Source of the DNA: Odontocerum albicorne
Lineage: Eukaryota > Arthropoda > Insecta > Trichoptera > Odontoceridae
Direction: 5' to 3'
Length of the DNA stretch: 64,000 nucleotides
Assembly: GCA_949825065.1 (NCBI GenBank)
Contig: OX463866.1
Location: 573,001 to 637,000 of the forward strand
Each line of letters starts with the position of its first letter. Position 1 is the first letter of the stretch. Below the pieces are notes generated by a model. That model ran no database searches and was not told the DNA's origin. It was given only the letters and a program-made list of their open reading frames with translations. The translations under genes were made by a program, and so were the position numbers. Positions 1 to 9,186 of this stretch are shown here, in pieces.

Positions 1-26
1 GTAGATATGACCAGTGCTTTTTTTGC

Positions 27-55
27 GGTGGAGCGCAATGGAGCGGCGCTCCACC
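27..55. repeat. Short GC-rich hairpin
   Basis: Ten-base arms GGTGGAGCGC and GCGCTCCACC pair across a nine-base loop, bounded by T tracts. No function is evident. Confidence 0.5.
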
Positions 56-127
56 ACCTTTTTTACGGTAAACAGAAAGCTTGACAAGAAGTGAGCTCCG
101 GTACCTTTTTTTTATTTTTAAAGCACT

Positions 128-270
128 GGATATGACCGAAGTCATAGGTATCCTTATTATAGCCCCGGTGGAAAAAATGGCTGTGTCATTCATTATAGCA
201 CAGCGCGGGGTTCTAATCGACGACCTTCCACACGGAAGTCTAGTGCGTTATCGCGCAGCCATGCATCTAG
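128..270 (-). mobile_element. SINE-1 copy, head region
   Basis: Read on the minus strand this is a tRNA-like head: a box A-like GCGCGATAACGCACTAGAC stretch, then a box B-like GTTCGA-type motif near 210, then the family-specific CCTATGACTTCGGTCATA end. The same order recurs at 13746-14112, 39388-39535, 48445-48805 and 52021-52362. The body and 3' tail seen in the complete copies are missing, so this copy is truncated. Confidence 0.7.
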
Positions 271-275
271 TGAGA

Positions 276-430
276 AGATTATATGGGATGACAATGTATA
301 CGAAATGAATTGATTAGTAAGATGAAGAAGAGCACTCGGAGATGGTTCGGCCATAAAGACTAACAAAATAAATAAATATTCACAAGATAAAAAATATATT
401 TTGGTAAAGAAACACGACACGGGAAAGACT
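276..430 (+). mobile_element. LINE-1 fragment (RT C-terminal coding remnant)
   Basis: The plus strand carries the LINE-1 signature around 325-350 that translates to KKSTRRWFGH, a degraded form of the KSALRWFGHVERM motif found in longer copies (39610-40148, 45705-46040). This motif lies downstream of the reverse transcriptase domain in non-LTR retrotransposons. It is broken by stops and is not functional. Confidence 0.65.
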
Positions 431-704
431 GCGAGGAAGCGACGTCACCCGATTGTGTACAGTTGAATATTGGCAACAAATTTATTGGAGGCCGTTCCGA
501 GGGTTGGGGCGGGCGGGCGGGCGTGCGTGGAGTGTCAATGTATGCCGCGAGCGGCGCACCTGGGTCCTCTACGTTTCTTCGTTATTCACTACACTTCAAT
601 GCGCTGCTCACTTCATTCCGTTTCGATCTTCTCCTATCATACTCTTCGGAGAGGAAAAAAGCACCATCACGATATATGTTAAAATTAATGTTTTTGCGTC
701 ATAC
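431..704. other. Unassigned, locally GC-rich
   Basis: Contains a run of GGCGGGC units near 505-525 and overlapping short open frames of 70-93 codons, none recognisable. The several overlapping frames reflect GC-rich composition rather than a gene. Nothing else is recognised. Confidence 0.4.
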
Positions 705-923
705 ATACAAGTAAGTAATACACATCGGGCTTAAAAAAGAGACATAATCGGCTAACTTCGACTTTTTATAGCGTCGTCTCTGTCATTCATACAAGTATTC
801 CGTCACAATTTGTCAATCAGTCGTGCGACAGATACGACGTTCTACAAAGCCGAAGTTAGCGGATTATGGCCGACTGTCTCTTTCTTAAGCCCGATGTGTA
901 TTATTTACCGCCGGGTACTGTAC
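705..923. mobile_element. MITE-1, palindromic, full copy
   Basis: About 220 bp in which the left half (AGTAATACACATCGGGCTTA...) is repeated in inverse on the right, ending CCGCCGGGTACTGTAC. The left end lacks the outer GTACCCGGCGG. Other copies lie at 6110-6305, 18083-18267, 57310-57468 and 61590-62218. The long near-perfect palindrome without a coding frame is typical of foldback-type MITEs. Confidence 0.8.
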
Positions 924-925
924 AT

Positions 926-1053
926 AATTTGCGAAAAAACAACAGGCAATTTAATTCGGACACACAATTTTAATGGATCTGGGTTGGTTGCCTTTCATTT
1001 GTCGTGTCCCCAGTAAACTAGGCTTTTGCCTGTATCTCGCTGAGGACATAAAT
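926..1053 (+). mobile_element. LINE-9 3' end
   Basis: A roughly 125-bp segment with the core GGATCTGGGTTGGTTGCC and GTGTCCCCAGTAAACTAGGC. It recurs at 37795-37922 in the same orientation and, more diverged, at 58740-58862 inverted. Common 3' position and 5' truncation suggest a LINE 3' UTR, but no coding part is seen, so the class is inferred. Confidence 0.55.
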
Positions 1054-1054
1054 A

Positions 1055-1620
1055 TGACTCCTACGAGTTCTCTAACATTTTACGTTTGTTTCTTTCAAAA
1101 TATAATTAACTTGAATCAACCATACTTCCCTTGGTCTTACTCTACCACGCCTTCTACCTACATTTGCACTGTATATTTGTTTTGTCAGTCGTTCTCCGTT
1201 TATTCGTTCTACATGTCCAAACCATTTCAAAGTGAAATATATTTTGCAGATTATCGTATCAGTTGGATAAAGTATTTTGGTTTACGACGCCGACGTTTCG
1301 AATACGTCGCAGTTTTCATCTTCAAGGCTTGTTCGTAATCTTAAAGCAAAATTAACAAACCTTATCCGTCTCAAAGTGCTCTAATGTATAATACTCAAGA
1401 CATTAGCCTTAATTTCACATTAATTGCTTACTACATTACATATTCAGTCATAACTTATCACCTGATGTAAGTGTATTCTTCTAATTACACGAATTTTTAC
1501 AACATTTATTCGACTCATTTCAATATTTTTCAACGCCCATATTTCACTCCCATACATCGAAGATGGCACTACAATACTGGAGTAGACTCATAAACGCAGA
1601 CTTTTCTATCCATATAAATG
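1055..1620 (-). mobile_element. LINE-1 fragment, interrupted by a 134-bp insert
   Basis: The plus strand carries the antisense of the LINE-1 coding region: in reverse it yields the RWFGHVERM, SANVSGRRGRGRPR and KVWLDQVNNIL order seen in better copies. The order breaks at 1235 and resumes at 1369, where a short insert sits between direct repeats. Stops and indels are many. Confidence 0.7.
1235..1368. mobile_element. 134-bp insertion in LINE-1, flanked by 10-bp direct repeats
   Basis: The LINE-1 order is interrupted here; TTTCAAAGTG (1225-1234) and TCTCAAAGTG (1369-1378) flank the insert as an imperfect target site duplication. The insert holds GACGCCGACGTTTCGAATA, similar to CGCCTTCGAAACGTCG near 33672. 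Its class is unknown. Confidence 0.55.
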
Positions 1621-1840
1621 TGCGCAAGAGTGACGCTCGGTGTGGTGCGGTGTGGGCTGCCTGTTTTGAGAGGGTCTGGTATCGTATTTATAACTGTGTA
1701 TTATATTCAAAAATTATTATATTTGTTAATTAACTTTTACTTGCATATTTAGGTGATTTATTAATTAAATGCGTGTTTTTATTTGGTTTCAATGTAACTA
1801 TCATTTATGTGATTCATTAATTGAATGCATGTTTTTATTT

Positions 1841-1916
1841 CTGTACCCTAGAGGATAAACGACGTTGCATCATACAATTCATGTGACTCATATGACGTTT
1901 ATCCTCTAGGGTACAG
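1841..1916. mobile_element. MITE-3, 76 bp, inside the S1 array
   Basis: Termini are a perfect 21-bp inverted repeat beginning CTGTACCCTAGAGG. ATTT (1837-1840 and 1917-1920) flanks it, while an uninterrupted S1 unit has a single ATTT at this point, so the target duplication is 4 bp. No coding capacity. The superfamily is not determined by these data. Confidence 0.85.
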
Positions 1917-3310
1917 ATTTGGTTTCAATGTAACTATCATTTATGTGATTTATTAATTGAATGCATGTTTTTATTTGGTTTCAACGTAACTATCATTTAT
2001 GTGATTAATTAATTAAATGCATGTTTTTATTTGGTTTCAATGTAACTATCATTTATGTGATTCATTAATTGAATGCATGTTTTTGGTTTCAATGTAACTA
2101 TCATTTATGTGATTCATTAATTGAATGCATGTTTTTGGTTTCAATGTAACTATCATTTATGTGATTCATTAATTGAATGCATGTTTTTGGTTTCAATGTA
2201 ACTATCATTTATGTGGTTCATTAATTAAATGCATGTTTTTATTTGGTTTCAATGTAACTATCATTTATGTGATTCATTAATTAAATGCATGTTTTTATTT
2301 GGTTTCAATATAACTATCATTTATGTGATTCATTAATTGAATGCATGTTTTTGGTTTCAATGTAACTATCATTTCTGTGATTAATTAATTAAATGCATGT
2401 TTTTATTTGGTTTCAATGTAACTATCATTTATGTGATTCATTAATTGAATGCATGTTTTTATTTGGTTTCAATGTAACTATCATTTATGTGATTCATTAA
2501 TTGAATGCATGTTTTTATTTGGTTTCAATGTAACTATCATTTATGACATTCATTAATTGAATGCATGTTTTTATTTGGTTTCAATGTAACTATCATTTAT
2601 GTGATTCATTAATTGAATGCATGTTTTTATTTGGTTTCAATGTAACTATCATTTATGTGATTCATTAATTAAATGCATGTTTTTATTTGGTTTCAATATA
2701 ACTATTATTTATGTGATTTAATAATCGAATGCATGTTTTTATTTGGTTTCAATGTAACTATCATTTATGTGATTCATTAATCGAATGCATGTTTTTATTT
2801 GGTTTCAATATAACTATCATTTATGTGATTCATTAATTGAATGCATGTTTTTGGTTTCAATGTAACTATCATTTATGTGATTAATTAATTAAATGCATGT
2901 TTTTATTTGGTTTCAATGTAACTATCATTTATGTGATTCATTAATTGAATGCATGTTTTTATTTGGTTTCAATGTAACTATCATTTATGTGATTCATTAA
3001 TTGAATGCATGTTTTTATTTGGTTTCAATGTAACTATCATTTATGTCATTCATTAATTGAATGCATGTTTTTATTTGGTTTCAATGTAACTATCATTTAT
3101 GTGATTCATTAATTGAATGCATGTTTTTATTTGGTTTCAATGTAACTATCATTTATGTGATTCATTAATTAAATGCATGTTTTTATTTGGTTTCAATATA
3201 ACTATTATTTATGTGATTTAATAATCGAATGCATGTTTTTATTTGGTTTCAATGTAACTATCATTTATGTGATTCATTAATCGAATGCATGTTTTTATTT
3301 GGTTTCAATG

Positions 3311-3318
3311 TACGAGTA
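3311..3318. other. TACGAGTA excision-footprint candidate in a minisatellite unit
   Basis: Sister units read AATGTAACTATC; this one reads AATGTACGAGTAACTATC, an exact 6-bp gain at TA. The same octamer (either strand) starts at 4005, 7164, 7655, 8345, 8355, 9461, 9551, 9641, 10987, 11614, 18073, 19438, 22878, 27032, 31591, 42333, 45578, 45848, 48117, 50046, 53909, 57471 and 62083. The form TA-CGAG-TA matches the scar of a Tc1/mariner excision with CGAG termini. Confidence 0.7.
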
Positions 3319-3426
3319 ACTATCATTTATGTGATTTATTAATTAAATGCATGTTTTTATTTGTTTTCAATGCAACTATTTTTTTTATTATTTGTCTTCT
3401 GTAATGAATAAAGCACTCACTAATTA

Positions 3427-3554
3427 TATGAATGGTTGAAATAAAATAGGCACTAAGGACCAAAAAAAGTATGCAGTTTCGTTATATATGTCATATAGAA
3501 CGAAAACGCATTTTTTTTTTGTACTTAGTGCCTATTTTACTTCAACCATTCATA
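3427..3554. mobile_element. MITE-4, 128 bp
   Basis: Inverted termini of about 30 bp, TATGAATGGTTGAAATAAAA at the left and its near-complement at the right, continuing through AGGCACTAAG. Flanked by TA-rich sequence consistent with a TA target duplication. No open frame. Confidence 0.75.
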
Positions 3555-4077
3555 TATTTTGAAATTGACGGAGGATAGTTTCGGAACCTCCCTGGGCATG
3601 ATTAAAAGAAGTGCAATGCAATTTTCCGGAAGTTGTGATATGAAACTCTCTGCAATAAGTAGTTTTTCTAAATCTACTTAGTTCTTAGAATCAAACCAGA
3701 AAAAAGAGCTCCCTCAACATATAGATATATATTATAACATATTATACGACATTTAAGATGACAAAGCCCTGTTGACAGTGCTCCGCTAGCAGTACGTGTA
3801 CGTGCCGCGGGTACAGGGTAGAGGGGCGACCCCTATCGATACGGGGAGACAATAAAATACATATTTATTTGTCGACAGTGTTTATCGGTAGTTTCGCGGC
3901 CGGAATTCGCAGCTTCCTCAGATCCTCCACAGATCCCCACTTTATGGGAGAGACGCGTGAGCCAAGTTGAACATCTGCGTGCTAAGCATCACACTAGCGA
4001 CATGTACTCGTATATCCAATGACTAAATGTTTATCTGAGATTTATTTTTAAGCTGTGAAAATACGATCACTTAATAC
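3555..4077. other. Unassigned sequence
   Basis: No open frame, repeat or motif is recognised. The part from about 3790 to 3960 is more GC-rich than its surroundings and looks single-copy within the window. The octamer TACTCGTA lies at 4005-4012. Confidence 0.4.
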
Positions 4078-4170
4078 TGTCCGACGACCTAGTGGTAACA
4101 ATCTTGACTTCTACCCAGGGGTTTCGGGTTCGATTCCCGATGATGTCCAAAAAAAATGCCAGTCTGGCAC
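4078..4170 (+). mobile_element. SINE-2 copy, tRNA-like head
   Basis: Box A-like GACCTAGTGGTAACAATCTTG and box B-like GGGTTCGATTCCCG spaced as in a tRNA, followed by a CCAGTCTGG segment near 4160 found in fuller SINE-2 copies (54836-55045). The 3' tail is not evident. No acceptor stem is formed, so this is not a functional tRNA gene. Confidence 0.65.
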
Positions 4171-4329
4171 GCACCGAGCGGTAGTGTTACCAACACGTTC
4201 AATGACGAACCGCGAGCTCTGTGCGCGTACTCCAAAGGTTCAAAACTCGAAAGACTCGCTTAATGGGGGCGAAGACAATGTTGTCTCCCTACCACGATTT
4301 TCAATATGCCTGAAACACTTATTCGAATA

Positions 4330-4680
4330 GATTGCAAGGTACCAACTAGCACACGAAAAAAAAATATATATCAGAAAGAATAAATTGGTTGAAAGTGAAA
4401 AATATACACGAAATTCATATATTGTCAGTATTGTATTAATTTTATTCTTGATTGCCCCGCCGTCCCCTCCTATCTCGCAGAGAATATTCACCGTCTTCCC
4501 GATTATGAACTTTTAATGTCGTCCTTTAGTGTCCATGCAGTGAGACTCTGGAACCAGTTACTAACCAATGTTAGACTTGCTCCGTCATTCACATTTTTTT
4601 AAAAAGCGACTGAAAAACATCGGTAATGTTACGTGTTTCATTCTCAATTTTCAGAGTTGAGCGAGTTCAAAAGAGATTTC
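4330..4680 (+). mobile_element. LINE-5 fragment (C-terminal coding remnant)
   Basis: Around 4515-4615 one frame reads VHAVRLWNQL followed by a KKRLKN-type end, matching the better copies at 29285-30215 and 57500-58720. This is the C-terminal tail of a non-LTR reverse transcriptase polyprotein (VRLWNSLP-type motif). Heavily degraded. Confidence 0.65.
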
Positions 4681-5235
4681 AGCGACACCTTTATAACAAA
4701 AAGTATGAATTTTACTCATGGCCGTATCCCACATTTTAATGGGTATGCATAGATATTACTTCTTAAGTGTATCTACGCACCTTTATATAGTACATATACA
4801 AATAGCTAATGGGGAAAATAGCAAACCCTCTATGATTTACAGATTTATAACTAATTGTTTAGTTTGCGTGTGTCGCTGCAGGGGGCGTTCCCATTATTTA
4901 GTCTGTTTTATATACTTTTTTATATACAACCGTATATAAAAAAAATATATATATAAACATGCTTGTTTACGAATGCAACCTTTTGTCAAAATTTCAAAGC
5001 AATCGGTGAAGAACTTTCGGAGATTAGAGATTTTCTTTTAACGAACATTTACATTTTTATTTATATAGATGTACCGGGCAATTATTGAAGCCATCGTGAA
5101 TTAAGATTATTTTCGGTTCGAACTGAGTAATTAAGTACATTACCACTCGCACAAGGAAAGGCCTTGTTAAATGAATTTTATAATATCGATATCTTCTACA
5201 TCTCGGTGGATAAACTGAGGATTACATACAAACAT
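4681..5235. other. Unassigned, AT-rich, with a retroelement-like end
   Basis: The part near 4985-5068 (AAGCAATCGGTGAAGAACTTT...) resembles a dispersed 3' end but has no second copy here. The part at about 5155-5225 (GAATTTTATAATATCGATAT, CATCTCGGTGGATAAACTGA) is repeated at 5920-5985, so it is also repetitive. No gene seen. Confidence 0.4.
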
Positions 5236-5643
5236 ACCATCACGTCATTTCCCCTTCGGGGTAGGCAGATAGGACAGAGCACCAGACTCCCATCTCGTCA
5301 CACATCCTTAGCCTCTTCTTCATCCATACACATTTTTATGAACTTCTACGATTTCTTTGCTCTTTTTACGGTTCCCTCTTTCAGAATATCATTCACTTGA
5401 TCCAACCAACCATTCTTTGGTCTTCCTCTCACACGCCTTCCCCTCACATTTGCGTTGTACATTTGATTTGTTAGTTTTCGTCATTCATTCTTTCCACATG
5501 CCCAAATCATCTTTAAGACCGCTTATCTTAATATTACTCAACACATAGTTTTAAGTGTCATACATTGTCACCCTATAAATTTACCTCCCACCTTCAAAGC
5601 TCTACCTACTCATTTTATTTTTGCCCCGTCCTTACCCATAATG
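5236..5643 (-). mobile_element. LINE-1 fragment
   Basis: Antisense LINE-1, with the landmark order CATCACG, CGGGGTAGGCAG, CACTTGATCCAACC, ACATTTGCGTTGTAC as in the other minus-strand copies. The encoded C-terminal region is interrupted by stops. It is followed directly by a SINE-1 tail, then by a further LINE-1 piece at 5813-5905. Confidence 0.75.
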
Positions 5644-5812
5644 GTGACCAACACGCCAGTGTGATCCGATCGCCTCGGTGTGCCATCGGATTCAGTGTAG
5701 GGGTGTGACCGGTGAGTTTGCTGGTATGCAACGGCTCACTCACTTAAAACAAACCTTCGCTTCGCAAGGGGATCTTCGACTACGAAGCCCGGCAACGACG
5801 ACGAATCTTCTC
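5644..5812 (+). mobile_element. SINE-1 body and 3' tail
   Basis: Carries GGTGAGTTTGCTGG, CAACGGCTCACTCACTTAAA and GGGGATCTTCGACTACGAAG, ending in an ACGACGACG tail, the SINE-1 3' half. The tRNA-like head is missing. It sits within LINE-1 sequence (5236-5643 and 5813-5905), so it may be an insertion into LINE-1. Confidence 0.7.
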
Positions 5813-5905
5813 AGTGTTCGCATTTCTACAGCATTTATTCGGGTCCCATCAGTTTTTTTCACGTTCAGGTTTCACTCCCGTGCATTGAATGCAGGAGTCA
5901 TATTA
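5813..5905 (-). mobile_element. LINE-1 fragment
   Basis: Antisense LINE-1 landmarks (CATTTCTACAGCATTTATTC, GGTTTCACTCCCGTGCATT). Collinear with the piece ending at 5643, which supports insertion of SINE-1 between them. Confidence 0.6.
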
Positions 5906-6027
5906 TTATAGCACACGGAATGACCTTATTGAATGAATTTTCTGATATCGACATCTTCCACATCTCGGTGGATAAATTAAGGGAATAAACTCCTAAATAA
6001 ACTTTGTAGGTGGAAACCGAGTCATAT

Positions 6028-6480
6028 AAATAAATAAATATAGGTTTATTGATAACAACATAATATGTACGTAGCATATATAAATATATCCTAAAATTAC
6101 ATACACGTACAGTACCCGGCGGTAAGTAATACACATCGGGCTTAAGAAAGAGACTGTCGGCCATAATCGGCCAACTTCGGCTTTGTAGAGCGTCGTCTCT
6201 GTCGTTCATACACGTGTTCCGTCTCGCATCGTGCGACAGAGATGACGCTCTACAAACCGACAGTCTCTTTCTTAAGCCCGATGTGTATTACTTACCGCCG
6301 GGTATTATATATATTTCAAGGCAATGGAGAAAAAATACATTGAAGAGAGAAGCTATCAAAAGGTCTTGTCTCATTTCATAACATCCTCCCAGTAAATATA
6401 CACCCCCACCAATAGAGGGCGAGCCCAGCCGCGATGACATAAGATTTTTTCAGCCTACACCTGTTTCACAAGGAGGCATA
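6028..6480 (-). repeat. Repeat G copy, interrupted by MITE-1
   Basis: Inverse of the repeat at 8165-8400 and 19748-19965: AATATAGGTTTATTGATAAC at the left, CAAGGCAATGG in the middle, TTTTTCAGCCTACACC at the right. MITE-1 is inserted at 6110-6305. Repeat G ends in AATAAA-containing sequence in the sense orientation and may be a retroelement 3' end. This copy lacks both octamers present at 8345 and 8355. Confidence 0.7.
6110..6305. mobile_element. MITE-1, full palindromic copy
   Basis: Outer ends AGTACCCGGCGG and CCGCCGGGTATT, inner arms CATCGGGCTTAAGAAAGAGA on both sides in inverse. Nested in repeat G. No open frame of its own. Confidence 0.85.
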
Positions 6481-6801
6481 AGTAACATTATCCCTGATAT
6501 CATTATATCATACTATATTTAGACTTCATAATAATTTTTTTCCTAGTTATTTGATGTACTTGGGTTAAACCTGTATCAAACATAAAATCTTGTGGATGGA
6601 AGGTACCTAGTGCGTCCATCACTATCACACCATGACCCTATATAAGCTCTAAGATGTAAAATGATAATTCTAAGCTAATTAAGATAAAATAAGTTTATAT
6701 ATTTTTTTTAACTAAATGAACAAACAATGGGGCGACGCTCGAAACACAGTAGGGAGGTGATAGGAGTACAAAGGGGCCGCTCGGAACACAGTGGGGGGCG
6801 C
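6481..6801. other. Unassigned; two short GC-rich direct repeats near the end
   Basis: AT-rich with no gene. Between 6730 and 6830 the phrase CGCTCGAAACACAGTAGGGAG is echoed as CGCTCGGAACACAGTGGGG, a small imperfect direct repeat. Confidence 0.4.
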
Positions 6802-7002
6802 TTATAGCGCGGTAGGGGGCACATGGAACACATTTTTTTCATTAATGCTTGTGGTACTCTTTAACATATTATTTAACTTGGTGATGCAGACACGGTGAAA
6901 CGCGTGGTCGGGAGACAAAATTATTTCCAACACCGACGCACATTTTTCACATATTCTATGTCCGTGTACATTTTTATACAACTGCTGATATTTATCAGAC
7001 AC
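6802..7002 (-). CDS. Small ORF with a RING-like Cys/His pattern (doubtful)
   Basis: A 66-codon frame with HRICEKCASVLE followed by DHAFHRVCITK. The Cys-x2-Cys and His-x2-His-x2-Cys spacing recalls part of a RING-type zinc site, but there are too few ligands for a complete domain, no splice context is clear, and the frame could be chance. It might be an exon or a transposon-gene remnant. Not named. Confidence 0.2.
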   Translation of the reverse strand: MSDKYQQLYKNVHGHRICEKCASVLEIILSPDHAFHRVCITKLNNMLKSTTSINEKNVFHVPPTAL

Positions 7003-7007
7003 TTTCC

Positions 7008-7265
7008 TTACGTTTTTTTTTTTTTCAAAATATTATTCACTTGATCCAACCAAGCTTTCCTTGATCTTCCTCTACAACACCTTGCACTCACATTTACTCT
7101 TTTTATATTGAAGTGCATGGCCGCGCGGTAACGCACTGGACTTGTTACAAAATAAATATTGAATACTCGTAGAATAGAAAATATTACAAAATAAATAATT
7201 ATACGATTTGGGTGCAAAGATAGGGAGGTAGTGACTGCGGCCATTAGATTAGATACTTCCCCGCA
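7008..7265 (-). mobile_element. LINE-1 piece (7008-7110) next to LINE-6 3' end (7136-7265)
   Basis: 7015-7110 is antisense LINE-1 (TTCACTTGATCCAACCAAGC). 7136-7265 in reverse gives the LINE-6 3' phrase GGGGAAGTATCTAATCTAATG also seen near 29035 and 38603. A SINE-1 head fragment (GGCCGCGCGGTAACGCACTGG) lies between them at about 7098-7135. TACTCGTA occurs at 7164. Confidence 0.65.
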
Positions 7266-7273
7266 TGAGGATA

Positions 7274-7640
7274 TGTTGAAGTGCGTGGCCGCGCGGCAAC
7301 GCACTGGACTTGCGTGTGTAAAGTCGCCGTATCGAATCCCGCACTGTGCTACGACACAGAGATTTTTTCCACCTGGTATTCAGGGGCATAAAAATACCTG
7401 ACTTGGGTCATAAATGGTATACTCTTTCAAAAAGAGAAAAAAAATAAAAAGATGCCAGTGTACTCCGATCGTCTTCATCGGATTCAGTACAGCGGGGAGG
7501 CTGGTGAGTTTGCTGGTGTGCAACGGATCACTTATTTAAAAATAAATAAAGACCCCACGGCACAGCTTCGCTATCCAACTGAATTGACGTCGGTAATGGC
7601 GAGGGGATCCTCGACTACGGGGGCCAACAACGACGACGTT
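7274..7640 (+). mobile_element. SINE-1, nearly complete
   Basis: tRNA-like head (GGCCGCGCGGCAACGCACTGG, then ATCGAATCCC), middle with GGTGAGTTTGCTGGTGTGCAA, and 3' end GAGGGGATCCTCGACTACGG then CAACAACGACGACG. Length about 365 bp. The 3' end matches LINE-2, its likely source of reverse transcriptase. Confidence 0.8.
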
Positions 7641-7815
7641 TCTGTACATTCATTTACGAGTAGTTACTATTTCTTCATTAATTCGTTCCACAAGCCCAAA
7701 CTACATCAGAGCGCTTTTTTTTTTCATTTTACTCAATACATGACATTTAAGTTCGCACTTATCCGTAATTACTTCATTGTCTTTCTGTCATACATTGTTA
7801 CCCCGTGCATTCTTC
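7641..7815 (-). mobile_element. LINE-1 fragment
   Basis: Antisense LINE-1 phrases (TTCCACAAGCCCAAAC, ACTCAATACATGACATTTAAG, CATACATTGTTACCCCGTGC). It is followed to 7984 by AT-rich sequence without a recognised feature. Confidence 0.65.
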
Positions 7816-7984
7816 AAACAAAGACAATCTAACAAAATTAATATAGCACAAAAAATAAGAATGAATATAGAACCTCAAAAATATAAGTCAAAAACATATA
7901 TTCGTGAAAAAAATCAAAATGCTACAAAAAAATGTAAATTGGTAAAATATTGGTTAGCTCTATTATTTTATTCTTTTTAACCTG

Positions 7985-8160
7985 TCGAGTTTATTGCCAT
8001 GTGGCAATCTCTTCCAACCAACCAGAAAGATGTTTTTATAGGCCCTAAGTGTTAACCAGACTGGAATCATATTTAAAAAAAATCTGGGTTCCAGCGGGGA
8101 TCGAACCTGCAACCTCCGGATCGGCAGACAAGTGTCTTACCACCAGGCCACCAGGTATTG
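7985..8160 (-). mobile_element. SINE-2, full copy
   Basis: In reverse: box A-like CCTGGTGGTAAGACACTTG, box B-like GCAGGTTCGATCCCCGC, CCAGTCTGG middle, then the 3' end CTGGTTGGTTGGAAGAGATT and the hairpin ATTGCCACATGGCAAT. The tail is shared with LINE-5. Confidence 0.8.
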
Positions 8161-8164
8161 TTGG

Positions 8165-8400
8165 TGTGAGCTGAAAAACATTTTATGTCCTCGCGGCCAG
8201 GTTCGCCCTATATTGGTGGGGTATATCTCGGCCGGAAGGGTGTTATGAGATGACCCCAGACCTTTTTGATAGCTTTTGTTTTAAATGTATTTTCTGCTAT
8301 TTATCTTGAGATATGAGTATATGCGCGATTTCGGACTGTATTTATACTCGTATATACTCGTATGTACAAACTATGTTGCTATCAATAAACCTATATTTAT
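8165..8400 (+). repeat. Repeat G copy with two TACTCGTA octamers
   Basis: GTGTGAGCTGAAAAACAT at the start, CAATAAACCTATATTTATTT at the end. Other copies: 6028-6480 (inverse), 19748-19965, 51620-51730, and a 3' scrap at 55560-55605. TACTCGTA at 8345 and 8355 is absent from the 6028-6480 copy at the corresponding point. Confidence 0.65.
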
Positions 8401-8429
8401 TTATCATTTATTTCCCCCCATTTTATCTC

Positions 8430-8873
8430 GTAAGTAGCATTTTTATTTCCCTCAATTTTTAGTTTTATTTTCTTGGTATAACCCATAATGGCATACAGCA
8501 TCGAGTCCAGAGCCGACACTGTCAGAACCAAAAATCTCCTTCGAACCAGCGAAATGGAGGTACTCAGGAGTATCGCTGGCAAAACCCTTCGTGATAGCGT
8601 ATGAAACACAGAAATCCGAAGAATGTGCGAAGTTGAAGATATTGTCAGATGGGGACGACAGAGAAGAAGGTTCTAGAACGAACATGTATCCAGAATGGCG
8701 GAACCGAGAGCCGTAAGAATGGCCAGGCAAAGTATCTCCCAAGCAAGCAGACCTCCAGGACGACGTCCCAAAAAATGGAAAGACAGCTGGCAGTCGACGT
8801 CACAAAAGAGAAACGATGATGCAGGACCATAACAGGTCAACAGGCCTAAAAGAAGAGGAAGAAGAAGAAGGTA
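8430..8873 (+). mobile_element. LINE-7 fragment (RT C-terminal coding remnant)
   Basis: Translates piecewise to MAYSIESRAD, SIAGKTLRD and GRQRRR, then a PPGRRPKKWKDSWQ-type basic tail, the order typical of the region downstream of the reverse transcriptase in RTE- or Jockey-like LINEs. It ends in a GAAGAA-type tail near 8855-8873. The same region occurs at 19246-19745. Frameshifted. Confidence 0.75.
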
Positions 8874-9160
8874 TAATTGTAATTAAAATTCAATTTTGTG
8901 TAAAGGCTGTGGCTTTTGAAAATAAATAAATTCAGTTTCCACCCTCCTGCTGGAAACATACGGGACCTTTTACAATTCAAATGTGTCAATAGTAATTTGC
9001 TAACGACAGTTGCCTATTGCAATTCATCAATCGCGAGAATACAATTGTGTGGTTCGGTAGATATTTTCACTGTAGATAGGAGGGTTTAGTTCAGGAGGGT
9101 CCTCTTCCAGCATTTCTTCAATCTTAGCTCTTGAATGGAGACTGATTATTCCATTTTCTT
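8874..9160. other. Unassigned; possible coding scrap on the minus strand
   Basis: On the minus strand about 9040-9150 reads open for some 38 codons including AKIEEMLEEDPPELNPP, which looks protein-like but is not recognised. It might belong to the upstream part of a LINE or to a lost exon. Confidence 0.3.
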
Positions 9161-9186
9161 TTTTTTTTTTTTTTCTTTTAATTTAA

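Larger units (their letters stand above)
1742..3379. repeat. 56-bp minisatellite (S1) with 504-bp higher-order period
   Basis: About 28 tandem units with the core GGTTTCAATGTAACTATC and ATTCATTAATTGAATGCATG. Units are 56 bp, with a 51-bp variant lacking TATTT. Variant units recur about 504 bp apart (for example the CATTCATT variant near 2540 and 3043, and the AATAATCG variant near 2710 and 3213), so nine-unit blocks were duplicated. A MITE interrupts the array at 1841-1916, and one unit near 3311 carries a 6-bp insertion. Confidence 0.95.

Noticed and set aside
8085..8160. tRNA gene on the minus strand (and similar tRNA-like pieces at 4078, 30540, 43690, 54836)
   Set aside because: Box A and B are present, but no acceptor stem pairs and each is joined to SINE body or tail sequence, so they are SINE heads.
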